Positions 1 through 6,631 of a DNA stretch of 13,813 bases are shown one piece after another. Below the pieces are notes generated by a model. It made no database searches and was not told the DNA's origin. It saw nothing but the letters and a program-made list of their open reading frames with translations. Origin of the DNA: Prolixibacteraceae bacterium UBA5740 (GTDB lineage: Bacteria > Bacteroidota > Bacteroidia > Bacteroidales > Prolixibacteraceae). The first letter of the stretch is position 1, and every line of letters starts with the position of its first letter. A program made the translations under genes and the position numbers. The stretch spans positions 1 through 13,813 of the forward strand of contig DIFU01000109.1 of NCBI GenBank assembly GCA_002419285.1, written 5' to 3'.

Positions 1-1
1 A

Positions 2-241
2 GCTGCCCTGAAAGCTTTGCAGAAAGTTATCGGGAATCCGGGTGAAATGTCCCGCTGTTATGCCATGAATGTGGTGGCGGCACTTGGTGTGGATGATCCC
101 GAAATACGGGAAGCAGTCATTCAAACAGTAATTTCACAACCGAATGGCGGCCGTGAACAATACGACCTGAGAATGGCCAAAAGCCTGATCATGAATTGGG
201 AAATAGACCTGGGAAAGCACCAGATCGAATTTGAGTGGTAA
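2..241 (+). CDS. C-terminal end of an unidentified protein, possibly HEAT-repeat-like (partial)
   Basis: The frame is open from the left edge of the window to a TAA stop, so only the last 79 residues are visible and no start can be assigned. The fragment looks alpha-helical, with alternating helices rich in Ala, Leu, Val and Ile (for example NVVAALGVDDPEIREAV), much like a HEAT-type repeat. Helical tails of this kind occur at the end of some Bacteroidota sulfatases, but no catalytic part is visible, so that identity is a guess. It ends 8 bp before the stop codon of the convergent minus-strand DUF3109 gene. It is the only plus-strand gene I accept in the window. Confidence 0.55.
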   Translation, partial: AALKALQKVIGNPGEMSRCYAMNVVAALGVDDPEIREAVIQTVISQPNGGREQYDLRMAKSLIMNWEIDLGKHQIEFEW

Positions 242-249
242 GGATGTTT

Positions 250-834
250 TTATTCAGGGTTGTTTTCTTTTGATACCAGATCTGCAGCGATTTCAAGTTG
301 GGTGTACCATTCTTCCCCGTATTTTCGTATCAGTGGTTCCTTTAGAAACTTGTATAAAGGTAACCTCACAGACCTGCCGCATTCACGGCCCGGTTTGCAT
401 ATATCCAACTCCTGGTAATTGACGGCATCAAATCGTTTATAGGGAGTGATGCGGATGGGAAACAAATGGCAGGAGACCGGTTTTCTGAAACTGATATTTC
501 CTTCAAGGAAAGACTTCTCGATTGCACATTTCAGGATATTGTTTTCGTCATAAAACGAATAGGCACACTGCCGGTTTCCAACCAGTGGCGTCACCATGTC
601 CCCGTCGATGTCGATGACCCAATTTCCCTGTTTCTCGATTTCCCTGACATGTTCTTCCGGTAAATATTTCCTGAAGACCGGGTAGGTTGCTTCAATTGTG
701 GAAGCTTCCTCTTCGGTGAGCGGTGCGCCAGAGTCCCCTTCTATACAGCAGGCACCCTTGCACTTTAACAAATCGCACAGGAAATGCTCCTCTACTATAT
801 CCCTGCTGACAATCGTCTTCCCTATTTCAATCAT
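250..834 (-). CDS. DUF3109 family cysteine-rich protein
   Basis: This 194-residue soluble protein matches the DUF3109 family, which is common in Bacteroidota and has no settled function. Nine cysteines are visible: C20, C25, C29 and C30 form a CDLLKCKGACC cluster, followed by C90, C103, C122 (in SCHLFPIR), C146 and C152. The spacing resembles YkgJ-type zinc or iron-sulfur binding proteins, so metal binding is inferred. The frame is open up to 867, but codons above 834 run into the stem of an intrinsic terminator. I therefore chose the ATG at 834, which gives the family-typical start MIEIGKT. The gene follows gpmI in the same direction and may be reached by read-through of the terminator between them. 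There is no signal peptide or membrane segment. Confidence 0.85.
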   Translation of the reverse strand: MIEIGKTIVSRDIVEEHFLCDLLKCKGACCIEGDSGAPLTEEEASTIEATYPVFRKYLPEEHVREIEKQGNWVIDIDGDMVTPLVGNRQCAYSFYDENNILKCAIEKSFLEGNISFRKPVSCHLFPIRITPYKRFDAVNYQELDICKPGRECGRSVRLPLYKFLKEPLIRKYGEEWYTQLEIAADLVSKENNPE

Positions 835-843
835 TTGCGGCGC

Positions 844-882
844 TGAAAAAAGAAACCTGGCTGTCAATCAGGATCAGCCAGG
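844..882 (-). terminator. Intrinsic terminator after gpmI
   Basis: An 8-bp perfect stem, CCTGGCTG (856-863) with CAGCCAGG (875-882), encloses an 11-nt loop. Read on the minus strand it is followed by the T-rich run TTTCTTTTTT (846-855). It lies 20 bp after the gpmI stop and just before the DUF3109 start, so it probably limits co-transcription of the two. Confidence 0.8.
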
Positions 883-902
883 CTTCGTATGATGATTTTA
901 AA

Positions 903-2435
903 CTATTCCTCAATTAAAACTTTTCCTGTCATTTCAGCAGGAATCTCAAGTCCCATCACTGAAAGCAGCGTCGGGGCCACGTCAGCAAGGATACCGTCTT
1001 TCAATTTCACGTTTGTGCGGTCACTGACATAGATACATGGAACTGGGTTCAGTGAATGGGCAGTATTGGCCGACCCGTCATCGTTGAGGGCATAGTCGGC
1101 ATTTCCATGGTCGGCAATGATCAGCACATCATAATCGTTTGCCCTGGCTGCTTCAACCACCTCCTTCACACATGAATCCACCGCTGTAATGGCTTTGTAA
1201 ATAGCCTCATAAACTCCGGTATGGCCAACCATATCGCCATTGGCAAAGTTAAGGCATACAAAACCTGCCGATTGCTTGTTCAATTCGGCAACGATGGCAT
1301 CCTTCACAAGTGGCGCTGACATTTCGGGCTGAAAATCATAGGTAGGCACTTTGGGTGACTGGACCAGAATCCGGCTTTCGCCTTCAAACTCTGCTTCACG
1401 ACCACCGCTGAAGAAGAATGTCACATGGGCATACTTTTCGGTCTCGGCAATTCGGATTTGTTTGATGCCTGCTTTGGAAACCACTTCACCCATGGTATTT
1501 GTAACATTGTCCTTATCAAAAATGACATTCACATTTTTGAAATCCGACTTATAATTGGTCATGGTGTACCACTGGAGAGGCATGGTATGCATTCCAAATT
1601 CCGGAAGATCCTTCTGGGTGAAGGCAATGGTCGTCTGACGGAGCCTGTCGGTCCGGAAATTAAAACAGATGACTACATCGTTTTCCTCAATTTTGGCAAG
1701 CGGTTCACCCTTTTCATCGACCATTACAATGGGTTTGATAAACTCATCGGTGACACCTTCATCATAGCTTTCGCGGATGGCAGCCAGCGGATCGGTGGCA
1801 GGCTTGCCCTTGCCCCGGGTATAAAGGTCATAAGCCAATTTCAGCCTGTCGTAGTTCTTGTCGCGGTCCATTCCGAAATAACGGCCAATCAGGGAGGCAA
1901 ACTTCCCATTGGTGCCTTGCAGGTTTTTAAGGTCATCTTCCACAAATCCATAGCCTGAACGGGGGTCCGTGTCACGACCGTCAGTCAGTCCGTGGATAAA
2001 AATATCCGACAATCCCATATCGGTACCGATCTGGCAGAGAGCAACCATGTGGGAACTGAGGGCATGTACGCCACCGGGGCCTACCAGGCCGATGAGGTGT
2101 ACCTTCTTTTTGTTTTCAATGGCGTAATTAAATGCCTTTACAATCTGGGGTTCAGTCCACAGTGTCCTTTCCTCAATGGCTTTGGTAATTCTTACCATAT
2201 CCTGGTAAATAACCCGGCCTGCCCCGATATTAAGGTGACCTACCTCAGAGTTCCCCATTTGTCCGTCGGGCAATCCCACATTCCTGCCTGAAGTCAGCAG
2301 TTGCGAATGAGGATATTTTGCGATCAGAGAATCCATAAAAGGAGTCGGTGCCTGGGCAATGATGTCTCTTTTGCTTCCATCTCCGATACCCCATCCGTCG
2401 AGGATGACCAATATTGCTTTTTTATTGTCTGCCAT
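903..2435 (-). CDS. gpmI: 2,3-bisphosphoglycerate-independent phosphoglycerate mutase
   Basis: A complete 510-residue cytoplasmic enzyme that interconverts 3-phosphoglycerate and 2-phosphoglycerate in glycolysis and gluconeogenesis, using two manganese ions and a phosphoserine intermediate. The metal-binding and catalytic set is intact: D13 in ILDGWG, the nucleophile S63 in GQMGNSEVGH, D401 and H405 in NGDMVGHTG, D442 and H443 in IIADHGNAD, and H460 in TAHS. The inserted phosphotransferase domain carries HGLTDGRDTDP (149-158) and the substrate-contacting NFRTDR (259-264). The length is normal for the family. The ATG start gives the expected N-terminus close to the DGWG motif. A TAnnTTTG promoter element lies about 40 bp upstream and an intrinsic terminator follows. 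It appears to be an ordinary housekeeping gene. Confidence 0.98.
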   Translation of the reverse strand: MADNKKAILVILDGWGIGDGSKRDIIAQAPTPFMDSLIAKYPHSQLLTSGRNVGLPDGQMGNSEVGHLNIGAGRVIYQDMVRITKAIEERTLWTEPQIVKAFNYAIENKKKVHLIGLVGPGGVHALSSHMVALCQIGTDMGLSDIFIHGLTDGRDTDPRSGYGFVEDDLKNLQGTNGKFASLIGRYFGMDRDKNYDRLKLAYDLYTRGKGKPATDPLAAIRESYDEGVTDEFIKPIVMVDEKGEPLAKIEENDVVICFNFRTDRLRQTTIAFTQKDLPEFGMHTMPLQWYTMTNYKSDFKNVNVIFDKDNVTNTMGEVVSKAGIKQIRIAETEKYAHVTFFFSGGREAEFEGESRILVQSPKVPTYDFQPEMSAPLVKDAIVAELNKQSAGFVCLNFANGDMVGHTGVYEAIYKAITAVDSCVKEVVEAARANDYDVLIIADHGNADYALNDDGSANTAHSLNPVPCIYVSDRTNVKLKDGILADVAPTLLSVMGLEIPAEMTGKVLIEE

Positions 2436-2475
2436 AATTGTATGATGTTATTGTTGTTATGCCTTTTGGAAAAGA

Positions 2476-2483
2476 CAAAATTA
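2476..2483 (-). promoter_or_regulatory. Candidate -7 promoter element of gpmI
   Basis: On the minus strand this reads TAATTTTG, an exact match to the Bacteroidota housekeeping -7 element TAnnTTTG. The start codon lies about 40 bp downstream, giving a leader of roughly 35 nt. There is no good TTG at the -33 position, which lowers confidence. Confidence 0.5.
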
Positions 2484-2550
2484 TCGTTTTTTCCTCTATG
2501 ACGGGAATTTAAGCGATGTAAGGTTGTGATTGTTAACAAATTTTTTCTAC

Positions 2551-2582
2551 GAAAAAGCCCGGAATTCAACAATCCCGGGCTT
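2551..2582 (-). terminator. Intrinsic terminator after the DUF4382 gene
   Basis: AAGCCCGG (2555-2562) pairs perfectly with CCGGGCTT (2575-2582) around a 12-nt loop. On the minus strand the stem runs into TTTTTCG. It starts 21 bp after the DUF4382 stop codon and separates that gene from gpmI. Confidence 0.8.
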
Positions 2583-2603
2583 CGATGCAAAAGCAAAATG
2601 GAA

Positions 2604-3566
2604 CTATAAAAGAATACCTGTTACATTTATGTTGACTGTCACTGTCGCATTAGCGGAAAGTGCAATTTTATCAAGAACAGTTTCGGCAGTAAGGCTGGTG
2701 GCTGTCAACAGACCATGGAACTGCATTTTACCGCTGCTATCGGCACCGTATGAAGCCAGATAAACTTCATATTCACCCTCTTCAAGGAATGCCAGATGGT
2801 AGTTTCCATCCTGACCAACCGAAGTGCTGGTCACTGCCTTTCCGAACATAGCCTTGCCTGAAAGGGCTGCAGCAAGCTCTGTATACGTGCTGAAAGTTCC
2901 TTTCTTGTATGCGTATACCACCACTTTTTTGCCGGTGAAGAGCGTGTTGTTCACTTTTCCTTTGAGGCTACCGGTCTTATTCTCGTCAGCTACCCTTACC
3001 GCGGTCTTCATATCGGCCTGGGCGACAAAGGAGTAGTTACTTCCGGTGGATGTGTCGGTTTGGCGAACGACGGCCTTCCTCAGATCGAAATCGATCACAA
3101 TGTTATTCTGGGATGCGGCCGAAACCTGCATGTCCTTTTGAAGATCAATCTCCATTGCTGCTTCCGAAGAAGCGGCCAGCGAGTGTTTTTTGCCTGAAGT
3201 ATCGAGTGCATAACAACCAGGCGCATTTCCAGATGCATCGGTAGCCATGTCAAGAACCAGCGTTATCTTCGAGTAGCTGTTTGCCTTCAGGTGACCTGCA
3301 AACAGTGTCCGGGTGTTCCCGTTCTGCAGTGCTGAAATCTCAAAGGATTGCTTTGCAAATCCCTCAACTGATTTACCATCAACTTTAATGTCACTTACCG
3401 TTATGAAGGTACCGCTGATGTTGGCATCATCGGAGGGCGAATCGGTGATTTTAAAGCTTACCTGGCCCGTCTCCGCTTCTTTCTCCACATCATCGCTGGA
3501 GCATCGCACCATGGTGAATGCCAGCAGGGCAAGGATTGCAGTTAATACGATTGTCCTGTTTTTCAT
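2604..3566 (-). CDS. DUF4382 domain-containing exported protein, probable lipoprotein
   Basis: A 320-residue protein with a hydrophobic export signal (about residues 4-20) and C22 at the expected lipidation point. The N-terminal half begins GQVSFKITDSPSDDA (from about residue 34) and continues ITVSDIKVDG. This is the pattern of DUF4382, a beta-sandwich family of Bacteroidota surface lipoproteins. The C-terminal half (from about residue 200, GSLKGKVNN to the end) looks like a second beta-sandwich of the carboxypeptidase-regulatory-like type. The residue before C22 is Arg (MVRC), which is unusual for a lipobox, where Gly, Ala or Ser is the rule. A purine-rich AGAGAAAG precedes the ATG. The substrate or partner is unknown. 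The gene is probably transcribed alone or by weak read-through from the operon upstream. Confidence 0.8.
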   Translation of the reverse strand: MKNRTIVLTAILALLAFTMVRCSSDDVEKEAETGQVSFKITDSPSDDANISGTFITVSDIKVDGKSVEGFAKQSFEISALQNGNTRTLFAGHLKANSYSKITLVLDMATDASGNAPGCYALDTSGKKHSLAASSEAAMEIDLQKDMQVSAASQNNIVIDFDLRKAVVRQTDTSTGSNYSFVAQADMKTAVRVADENKTGSLKGKVNNTLFTGKKVVVYAYKKGTFSTYTELAAALSGKAMFGKAVTSTSVGQDGNYHLAFLEEGEYEVYLASYGADSSGKMQFHGLLTATSLTAETVLDKIALSANATVTVNINVTGILL

Positions 3567-3636
3567 CTTTCTCTGATTTTAATTGAACATTGATTTATTT
3601 AAGTGCTAAATATGTTTGAGTGTATAATTCGTTTTA

Positions 3637-3661
3637 GAAAACCCACATTCTTATCGGGTTT
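3637..3661 (-). terminator. Weak hairpin at the end of the coiled-coil gene
   Basis: AAACCC (3639-3644) and GGGTTT (3656-3661) can pair around an 11-nt loop that includes the TAA stop codon of the coiled-coil gene. The following minus-strand bases, TTCTAAAAC, are only moderately T-rich, so termination here is probably incomplete at best. Confidence 0.3.
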
Positions 3662-4559
3662 CGATGACTGCATATTTGGAGATTCTCCAGAATTCTTCGG
3701 GATTCTCAATGACCAGGGCCGAAATCAAGCCGTCTTCCATCACAAGTTCATAGGAATCATCGGGATGTTCAGTGATAATTTTCGCTGTTTTGGAAGCGAT
3801 CGGGATAGTCTTGATTTCCCGGATATCCATGGGAGTGAAATACTCATTGCGAAGGTTCTGCTGAATGGTCTTTGTAGAACCGATTCCCAACAATCCTCCG
3901 GTGCGGTCCACAATGCCCTGTTCTTTTAATTCCTTGTAGCTTCCAAGTGCATAGTATGCAGTGTTCATCTGCCGGTTGGTTTCAAGGATGTCCATCTCTT
4001 TGATGTAAAGTTCCTCATTCTTGACATCCAGTTCAGTCTGGTACTGGTCAATGCGGGTACTCAACTCAGCAATCTGGTAATCCTTTTCCTCCACCACTCT
4101 TCTGAGCTCTTCCATTTCTGTAGTGTTCTGCGTGATGGTCTGGTTCAGGCTGGCAATCCGGTTTTCGAATGATCGCATCCTCACTCCCGAATCCTTGAGA
4201 CGTTTCTCCAGATCTTCGATGTGCTTGCTACTGGCAACCAGCATACTGTCCATCAGCCTGATATCATCCAGAATTTCGGATTTGCGATCGCTGTTGATCT
4301 CCTTCGAGGCTTCCAGTGTCAATTGGTTTCGACGCTGGTGAATAAATGTAAGATTCTCGTCGATCTCGTTAAAAGTGCTTACAAAGTCATTGATTACAGA
4401 ATCACGGTCCTGAATATTCTCCGTAAGATTAAAATTATGTGATTCTATCTGAGTCAACTGGTCCGTCTTCTGGCGGATCAGATAAAGTTCATACACGGCG
4501 ATTACTGCCATGATTACTGCCAGGGCAGCGACTGCTGATAATATACCATTCTTTTTCAT
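3651..4559 (-). CDS. Membrane-anchored coiled-coil protein of unknown function
   Basis: A 302-residue protein with one N-terminal membrane helix (about residues 6-27, no clear cleavage site). A long predicted coiled coil follows (about residues 28-200) with many Glu, Gln, Asn, Arg and Leu in heptad-like order. A compact C-terminal region of about 100 residues contains GGLLGIGS (about 221-228), NEYFTPMDIREI and a beta-rich tail ending SKYAVIETR. The architecture suggests an envelope spacer or scaffold facing the periplasm. Proteins of this layout are frequent in Bacteroidota, but I do not recognise a characterised one. A strong ribosome binding site precedes the ATG. It is the second gene of an operon, 32 bp after the small coiled-coil lipoprotein gene, so a joint role in the envelope is likely. 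Confidence 0.8.
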   Translation of the reverse strand: MKKNGILSAVAALAVIMAVIAVYELYLIRQKTDQLTQIESHNFNLTENIQDRDSVINDFVSTFNEIDENLTFIHQRRNQLTLEASKEINSDRKSEILDDIRLMDSMLVASSKHIEDLEKRLKDSGVRMRSFENRIASLNQTITQNTTEMEELRRVVEEKDYQIAELSTRIDQYQTELDVKNEELYIKEMDILETNRQMNTAYYALGSYKELKEQGIVDRTGGLLGIGSTKTIQQNLRNEYFTPMDIREIKTIPIASKTAKIITEHPDDSYELVMEDGLISALVIENPEEFWRISKYAVIETR

Positions 4560-4568
4560 TTTGTTCTT

Positions 4569-4575
4569 TCCTCCT
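4569..4575 (-). promoter_or_regulatory. Strong Shine-Dalgarno site of the coiled-coil gene
   Basis: AGGAGGA on the minus strand, 9 nt before the ATG at 4559. It supports this start and stands out because most genes in the window lack a clear Shine-Dalgarno sequence. Confidence 0.75.
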
Positions 4576-4591
4576 GAATTATTGATTATAG

Positions 4592-4804
4592 TTATCTGTT
4601 ATCCAAATTCTCGGCAGCATTCTTCACTTCTGTTTCCAGAAAGTAGACCAGGTTTTCCAGCCGTGCTACTTCTTCCTCCAACTCATTCATTTTCAGCTTC
4701 AAACTCTCGTTCTCTTCCGAAACGGAGGTAAATTTCCCGGTTGATACACAGGATCCCAGCAATAAAAGCATGCCGAGAAGCACTGCGGTCTTCTTTGTTT
4801 TCAT
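4592..4804 (-). CDS. Small coiled-coil lipoprotein (Lpp-like shape)
   Basis: A 70-residue lipoprotein precursor. The signal peptide is basic then hydrophobic and ends in a good lipobox, LLGSC, with C19 as the lipidated residue. The mature part is only 52 residues: a short flexible stretch followed by a charged coiled coil (about residues 30-64, SEENESLKLKMNELEEEV and on). In size and shape it recalls Braun's lipoprotein of Enterobacteria, but the sequence ends in LDNR and lacks the C-terminal Lys that Lpp uses for attachment to peptidoglycan. Homology to Lpp is therefore not claimed. It is the first gene of an operon with the membrane-anchored coiled-coil protein. AGGT 5 nt before the ATG may serve as the ribosome binding site. 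Confidence 0.85.
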   Translation of the reverse strand: MKTKKTAVLLGMLLLLGSCVSTGKFTSVSEENESLKLKMNELEEEVARLENLVYFLETEVKNAAENLDNR

Positions 4805-4834
4805 TTTACCTGTCGTTGGTGACGGATTGATATA

Positions 4835-4855
4835 GCCAATAGTTGTGCCATTGGC
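4835..4855 (-). promoter_or_regulatory. Inverted repeat in the leader of the small lipoprotein operon
   Basis: GCCAAT (4835-4840) and ATTGGC (4850-4855) form a 6-bp inverted repeat with a 9-nt spacer, 31-51 bp before the start codon. Overlapping it, TGCCATTGGCA is a near-perfect 11-bp palindrome. The minus strand also carries TGGCAC-N5-TTGG, close to a sigma-54 promoter but lacking the key C of the -12 TTGC. Its role, as RNA hairpin, operator or promoter, is undecided. Confidence 0.3.
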
Positions 4856-4915
4856 AACAATACATACAACTTATTGTTTTTCAATATATTAAATCACAAG
4901 GCGTATTACAGTAGT

Positions 4916-4927
4916 TATCAAATTGAT
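4916..4927. promoter_or_regulatory. TATCAAATTGAT operator-like palindrome
   Basis: This 12-mer is identical to the core of the palindromic site at 11294-11306. It lies 112 bp upstream of the small lipoprotein start codon, in the gap after the sigma-54 activator gene. It may be another target of the same regulator. Confidence 0.35.
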
Positions 4928-4997
4928 CAGGAATTTTATTAGAATGATAGCGTTTTCCACAAACGCGGGTGGTTGAAACCGCCATTCAACACAGGGT

Positions 4998-5030
4998 AAA
5001 ATGAAAAGAAGCCGGCCTATGGCCAGCTTC
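4998..5030 (-). terminator. Intrinsic terminator after the sigma-54 activator gene
   Basis: A 10-bp stem, GAAGCCGGCC (5008-5017) with GGCCAGCTTC (5021-5030), encloses a 3-nt loop. The single mismatch becomes a G-U pair when read on the minus strand, where TTTTCATTTT follows. The orientation fits termination of the activator transcript. Confidence 0.8.
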
Positions 5031-5048
5031 CCTCTTTGTATCATAACA

Positions 5049-5069
5049 GGGTGCGACAAATCCGCACCC
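5049..5069 (-). other. Second hairpin directly after the activator stop codon
   Basis: GGGTGCG (5049-5055) pairs perfectly with CGCACCC (5063-5069) around a 7-nt loop, 4 bp after the activator stop. No T-run follows on the minus strand, so it is not a terminator alone. With the hairpin at 5008-5030 it forms a tandem 3' structure that may protect the transcript end. Confidence 0.5.
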
Positions 5070-5073
5070 CAGT

Positions 5074-6429
5074 CTATTCCTTGTCCTCTTTGAGCATCCG
5101 GTATACCGTTGCTATACCAATATCCAATTTTTCGGCAACCGTTTTGGTGTTGTTGTCATACATTTTCATGTAATTTCTGACAATGCGGAGGTTGTATTCG
5201 CGCAGGGTAAGGTTATCGTCGTGCAATTCTCCAATTATGTCGTTACCCCCTGTCATGATCTGGTCGGCGGTAATTTCTTCCCCGTCAGTAAGAACCACGG
5301 CCAGCTCGGATACCGATTTCAGCTCCCGCACGTTTCCGGGAAAAGAATATGCTTTTAGTTTATTGACTGCTGACTGGGTCAGTGTCTTCACGGCCAATTT
5401 ATTTTCGGCACAAAAGTCACTGATGAACTTTTTAGCCAATAATATGATGTCGTTATCCCTTTCCCTGAGCGGCGGAATTTCAATGGGCAATCCATAAAGC
5501 CTGTAGTACAGGTCCTGCCTGAACGTTCCATCCTTAACGCTCTCCATCAGGTTCTTGTTGGTGGCTACTATGATCCTGCAATCGAAGCTTACCGGCTTAT
5601 TGGATCCAATCCTGACAATTTCCCTTTCCTGAATGGCACGAAGTAGTTTGGCCTGCAGGCTTATCTCCATCTCGGCAAGTTCATCCAGAAAAAGTGTTCC
5701 GCCGTTGGCTTCCTCAAACTTCCCTATTCTACGGAAATTGGCCCCGGTAAAGGCACCCTTTTCATGGCCGAAAAGCTCGCTTTCCACCAGGTCTTTAGGA
5801 ATGGCAGCCATATTCACCGCCACAAAAGGCCTGGGAGCAATATCCGAATTGTAATGAATGGCTTTGGCCACCAACTCCTTGCCTGTCCCGGTTTCTCCGG
5901 TGATCATCACCGTTATGTTGGTTTGCGTGGCCCGGTTGATCAGGTCGTAAATTCGATGAATGGCCGGACTGTTGCCATAAATAATATTCTTGTATTCATA
6001 CTTTTTGGTTACTTCCTTGCGCAGGGTGGCAATTTCCCTCTGCATTCCCGATCGGTTTCTGATATTCTGAACCGTATTTAGGAGCCGCTCACGAATATCT
6101 CTCGATTTGACGATATAGTCATAAGCGCCATGCTTCAGCAGGTCAACCACCACCTCTATGTCATCCTGCTCCGAAATCAGGACAACCTGGATCTCATTGT
6201 TGTGTTCCTTGATTTTCTTCAGCAGCTCGAGGCCTTTCATGTCGGGGAGACGATAGTCGACAGTAACCAGGTCGGGCGACTGATGAAGACTTTTCAGGCA
6301 GTCGGTGGCACTGGTAAACGAAGTGACTTCATAATCAGGGTTCAGGGTGAGATGGTGAACCAGCAACCGATTGTACCAGTCGTCATCTTCAACGACGAAA
6401 ATTTTAAAAACAGATACGTTGTTATCCAT
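5074..6429 (-). CDS. NtrC-family sigma-54-dependent response regulator
   Basis: A complete 451-residue regulator with three parts. The receiver (about 8-122) has the acidic pocket D15-D16, phosphoacceptor D58 in VTVDYRLPD and K108. The AAA+ sigma-54 interaction domain (about 148-375) has Walker A GETGTGKE (178-185), the sigma-54 contact loop GAFTGA (225-230) and Walker B TLFLDE (245-250). The Fis-type DNA-binding helix-turn-helix occupies about residues 408-448 (NTKTVAEKLDIGIATVYRML). All motifs needed to activate sigma-54 RNA polymerase are present. No kinase gene is adjacent. The only kinase in the window is the hybrid kinase about 1.8 kb upstream, and pairing of the two is an inference. 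The gene has its own housekeeping-type promoter and a terminator, so it is probably monocistronic. Confidence 0.96.
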   Translation of the reverse strand: MDNNVSVFKIFVVEDDDWYNRLLVHHLTLNPDYEVTSFTSATDCLKSLHQSPDLVTVDYRLPDMKGLELLKKIKEHNNEIQVVLISEQDDIEVVVDLLKHGAYDYIVKSRDIRERLLNTVQNIRNRSGMQREIATLRKEVTKKYEYKNIIYGNSPAIHRIYDLINRATQTNITVMITGETGTGKELVAKAIHYNSDIAPRPFVAVNMAAIPKDLVESELFGHEKGAFTGANFRRIGKFEEANGGTLFLDELAEMEISLQAKLLRAIQEREIVRIGSNKPVSFDCRIIVATNKNLMESVKDGTFRQDLYYRLYGLPIEIPPLRERDNDIILLAKKFISDFCAENKLAVKTLTQSAVNKLKAYSFPGNVRELKSVSELAVVLTDGEEITADQIMTGGNDIIGELHDDNLTLREYNLRIVRNYMKMYDNNTKTVAEKLDIGIATVYRMLKEDKE

Positions 6430-6456
6430 ATATTCCGTTTAGAAGGAGTTATATCC

Positions 6457-6487
6457 CAAATGTAAACACAAAAATCACAAGTGGCAA
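6457..6487 (-). promoter_or_regulatory. Housekeeping (TTG / TAnnTTTG) promoter of the activator gene
   Basis: On the minus strand TACATTTG (6457-6464) matches the Bacteroidota -7 element TAnnTTTG exactly. TTG (6485-6487) lies 20 bp upstream, the right spacing for the -33 element. The inferred transcript start is about 25 nt before the ATG at 6429. Confidence 0.65.
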
Positions 6488-6526
6488 GCAGTAAAAAAGT
6501 TTTCTCTATGAGCAAAGCCTGCGAAC

Positions 6527-6570
6527 AAAAAAATCCCCCGGAACGGAAGTGATCTTCCGTATCCGGAGGA
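6527..6570 (-). terminator. Strong two-part intrinsic terminator after the beta-barrel gene
   Basis: The inner stem ACGGAAG (6543-6549) with CTTCCGT (6554-6560) has a 4-nt loop. The outer stem TCCCCCGGA (6534-6542) with TCCGGAGGA (6562-6570) adds nine pairs, one of them G-U on the minus strand, with a single bulged base at 6561. On the minus strand T7 follows (6527-6533). It ends the outer-membrane gene transcript before the activator promoter. Confidence 0.9.
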
Positions 6571-6631
6571 AATCCGGAATTGATTGATTCGATTCCTGAT
6601 TATCGTTTGCGTCAGGATTCAATCCCTTTCT

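Noticed and set aside
835..867. 11-codon N-terminal extension of the DUF3109 gene
   Set aside because: It runs into the T-tract and stem of the gpmI terminator and adds residues unlike the family start.
1425..1958. 177-codon plus-strand reading frame
   Set aside because: Antisense to gpmI, which has all catalytic residues. It has no recognisable motif of its own.
4966..4985. GGTGGTT / AACCGCC inverted repeat
   Set aside because: The loop would be only two bases and one pair is G-U. It is neither a plausible hairpin nor a clean operator.
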